Of a DNA stretch of 15,247 nucleotides, positions 13,846-15,247 are shown in pieces. Under the pieces are notes generated by a model. It was not told where the DNA came from. It ran no database searches and worked only from the letters and a program-made list of their open reading frames with translations. How positions within the stretch are numbered: the first letter of the stretch is position 1; each line of letters opens with the position of its first letter. A program made the position numbers and the translations under genes. Source of the stretch: an uncultured Collinsella sp. (GTDB taxonomy: Bacteria > Actinomycetota > Coriobacteriia > Coriobacteriales > Coriobacteriaceae); contig USHR01000026.1 in assembly GCA_900554495.1 (NCBI GenBank), positions 1-15,247 of the forward strand, in the 5' to 3' direction.

Positions 13846-13902
13846 ATCTCAATCTGTAACAGGTAGCCGTCCAAATCGGTTCCAGATGTTACAGATTGAG
13901 AT
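13846..13902. repeat. Palindrome unit 4
   Basis: Perfect 16-bp arms ATCTCAATCTGTAACA (13846-13861) and 13887-13902, with a 25-base loop (13862-13886). It lies 161 bp after unit 2. Confidence 0.88.
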
Positions 13903-13934
13903 GAATGAACGAGCGGGCAATCCGTATTTACCTC

Positions 13935-13985
13935 TTGCATAACTGTGTATAGTGTATATATACTGTGCTTACCGGTTATATACAC
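13935..13985 (+). promoter_or_regulatory. Promoter and likely self-operator of the GntR-ABC operon
   Basis: TTGCAT (13935-13940) is followed 18 bp later by TATACT (13959-13964), a 5/6 -10; TATATA at 16 bp is an alternative. Overlapping the -10 is an inverted repeat GTGTATATA (13952-13960) / TATATACAC (13977-13985) with a 16-bp spacer. YtrA-type GntR repressors bind inverted repeats of the AGTGTA/TACACT kind, and AGTGTA is present at 13951-13956. Autoregulation is inferred. Confidence 0.55.
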
Positions 13986-14012
13986 GTGTAGCCCAACAGC
14001 TAAGGAGCCGCT

Positions 14013-14393
14013 GTGGACATCATCCTATCCAATTCGAGCGACAAGCCCATCTACGAGCAGATAACCTCGCAAGTCAAAGCTCAGATCTTATCGGGCACGC
14101 TCGCTGCGGGAGCCAAACTCCCCAGCATCCGTGCACTCGCGAGCGATCTTGGCGTGAGCGTCATCACCACCAAGCGCGCCTACGCCGACCTGGAGCAGCT
14201 CGGGTTTATCTGCACTGTGCAGGGCAAGGGCTGCTTTGTCGCCGAGGGCAACCAAGAACTCTTGCGCGAAAACCAGCTCTGCCATATCGAAGAGCTACTT
14301 TCGAAAGCGGCGAGCCAAGCCGAAACCCTGGGCGTCACGCGCGACAAACTGCACGAGATGCTCGACCTGGTAGCCCCCGAAACCATGCAGTAG
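14013..14393 (+). CDS. GntR-family transcriptional regulator, YtrA subfamily
   Basis: A 126-residue regulator. The N-terminal winged helix (about 1-77) has the full GntR signature: KPIYEQITSQVKAQILSGTL (11-30), then GAKLPSIRALASDLGVSVIT (33-52), then AYADLEQLGFI (56-66) and the wing QGKGCFVA (70-77). The short C-terminal region of about 48 residues, helical and without an effector domain, is the YtrA hallmark. Such proteins usually repress the ABC transporter operon they sit in. The start is a GTG (14013) with AAGGAG five bases upstream. The ABC ATPase gene begins 23 bp after its stop, and the promoter carries a matching inverted repeat. Confidence 0.93.
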   Translation: MDIILSNSSDKPIYEQITSQVKAQILSGTLAAGAKLPSIRALASDLGVSVITTKRAYADLEQLGFICTVQGKGCFVAEGNQELLRENQLCHIEELLSKAASQAETLGVTRDKLHEMLDLVAPETMQ

Positions 14394-14416
14394 CCATCTG
14401 CAAGAAAGGCTATACC

Positions 14417-15247
14417 ATGCAAAACCTTTTAGAACTCAAAGGCATCTCACGCCGTGTGAGCGACCGTTTTACGCTGCGCGACGTCACGCTTGCCGTGGAG
14501 CCCGGCCAGATCGTTGGCTTTGTGGGCGCAAATGGCGCCGGCAAGACGACGACCATTCGCGCCGCGCTTGGGCTTATAAAGCTCGATGCCGGCGAGGTGC
14601 ACCTGTTTGGGCAGCACTGTGGCGTCGACGCGCCCGATGAGTCGCAACGCCACCTACGCTCCCGCGTCGGTCTTGTCCTGGACACGTGCCCCTTCCCCTC
14701 CACGCTCAAGGTGGGCCAGATCGAGTCGCTCGTAGGCCCGGCGTACCCCACGTGGGACCGCGAAACGTTCGCCGGATTCATCAACCGATTTGGCCTCGAT
14801 TCCAAGACAAAGGTCAAGGACCTCTCCCGCGGCATGGGCATGAAACTGCAGCTTGCCTGTACACTCAGCCACAATGCCAAGCTGCTCGTTTTGGACGAAG
14901 CCACCGCGGGCCTCGATCCCATGGCACGCGAGGAGCTGCTCGATGAGTTGCTTGCCTTTGTCGCCGACGGCCAGCACAGCGTGCTGCTCTCGAGCCATAT
15001 TACGTCCGACCTCGATCGCGCCGCCGACCGCGTCATCTGTATCGATAACGGTTCGATTGTGTTTGACCTGCCGCGCGAGGATATTACCGACCGCGCCGGC
15101 ATCGCCCACTGCACCCAAGCGCAGGCCGCCGAGCTTATGGCTTGCGTCGAAGGCGCCCGTGCCGTCCACCACGCCTATAGCGTGGACGTGCTCGTGCCCA
15201 ACCGTCGCGAAACGCTCGAGGCCTTCCCCGAGATTCCCTGCGATCGG
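14417..15247 (+). CDS. ABC transporter ATP-binding protein (C-terminus beyond window)
   Basis: The first 277 codons are in frame to the end of the window with no stop, so the gene continues. Walker A is GANGAGKTT (37-45), the signature is LSRGM (136-140), Walker B is LLVLDE (156-161) and the H-loop is SSH (His194). The usual Q-loop glutamine is absent; VGLVLDT (84-90) stands there, as is common in the YtrB/EcsA-like branch. After residue 210 the sequence is an accessory C-terminal domain with no motif recognised. Coupled with a YtrA regulator, it is likely the ATPase of an ABC-2 type exporter (drug, bacteriocin or cell-envelope stress response) whose membrane subunit should lie just downstream. 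AGAAAGG is eight bases upstream of the ATG. Confidence 0.92.
   Translation, partial: MQNLLELKGISRRVSDRFTLRDVTLAVEPGQIVGFVGANGAGKTTTIRAALGLIKLDAGEVHLFGQHCGVDAPDESQRHLRSRVGLVLDTCPFPSTLKVGQIESLVGPAYPTWDRETFAGFINRFGLDSKTKVKDLSRGMGMKLQLACTLSHNAKLLVLDEATAGLDPMAREELLDELLAFVADGQHSVLLSSHITSDLDRAADRVICIDNGSIVFDLPREDITDRAGIAHCTQAQAAELMACVEGARAVHHAYSVDVLVPNRRETLEAFPEIPCDR

Larger units (their letters stand above)
13601..13902. repeat. Array of four long palindromes, about 80-bp period, fixed 25-base loops
   Basis: Four inverted repeats lie in the 552-bp spacer between the divergent prfC and GntR genes. Each has arms of 16-20 bp built on TCTCAATCTGTAACA and its complement, and a loop of exactly 25 bases. 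The TGTAACA half-sites end at 13620, 13700, 13780 and 13861, a period of 80, 80 and 81. Linkers of about 20-24 bases also resemble each other (ACAGGTGGG..., ACCAGGTGGGG...). The array is upstream of both flanking genes, so it is not a terminator for either. It does not match a CRISPR, and no coding potential was seen. The remaining bases of this spacer (13514-13600 and 13903-13934) hold nothing recognised. Confidence 0.9.

Noticed and set aside
13601..13902. CRISPR-like array
   Set aside because: Repeats alternate in orientation as palindrome arms, loops are homologous to one another and not unique spacers, there are only four units, and no cas genes are present.
13782..13985. 67-residue minus-strand frame through palindrome units 3 and 4
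   Set aside because: Its sequence is mostly translated repeat arms, it starts within the GntR operator, and no ribosome site precedes it.

Overview
The window is a high-GC, tightly packed bacterial chromosome segment. Strong Shine-Dalgarno sites (AAGGAG or GGAGG types) sit about 4-10 bases before nearly every start. The gene set and protein style fit the Coriobacteriia (Actinomycetota), most likely a Collinsella-like gut bacterium. That placement is inferred from general familiarity with these proteins; no search was run.

Layout. 1-116 (-): first codons of an AAA-type ATPase, cut by the window edge. 210-2213 (-): a TetM/EF-G-like ribosomal GTPase. 2468-2956 (-) and 3034-3330 (+): a GNAT acetyltransferase and a small zinc-ribbon protein, divergent from a short palindromic promoter region. 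3379-4083 and 4147-4290 (-): an RsmJ-type 16S rRNA methyltransferase and a 47-residue membrane peptide. 4520-4921 (+): a four-helix membrane protein. 5047-5859 (-): an RlmA-type 23S rRNA methyltransferase. 6076-7458 (+): a MATE exporter. 7486-8352 (-) and 8511-9413 (+): a LysR regulator divergent from an EamA/DMT transporter. 9502-10227 (+): uracil-DNA glycosylase. 10278-10958 and 10968-11690 (-): a coupled pair, VUT/YhhQ-type queuosine-precursor transporter then a short-chain dehydrogenase. 11847-13460 (-): peptide chain release factor 3. 13601-13902: a striking array of four palindromes. 14013-14393 and 14417-end (+): a YtrA-type GntR repressor and an ABC transporter ATPase, cut by the window edge.

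Themes. Several genes act on the ribosome: the TetM-like GTPase, rsmJ, rlmA and prfC, and indirectly the queuosine-precursor transporter, which feeds tRNA modification. Several others are small-molecule transporters with adjacent regulators. All the core genes belong to known families. The unexplained material is in the spacers: (1) four long palindromes of about 80-bp period, each with a loop of exactly 25 bases, between prfC and the GntR gene; (2) a scattered set of hairpins whose loops share a GGGAC core, two of which overlap the stop codon of the preceding gene; (3) a structured leader in front of the queuosine-precursor transporter that resembles a preQ1-I riboswitch; (4) small repeat or palindrome promoter elements built on TTGGTAT. 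No complete mobile element, CRISPR array, tRNA or rRNA was seen.
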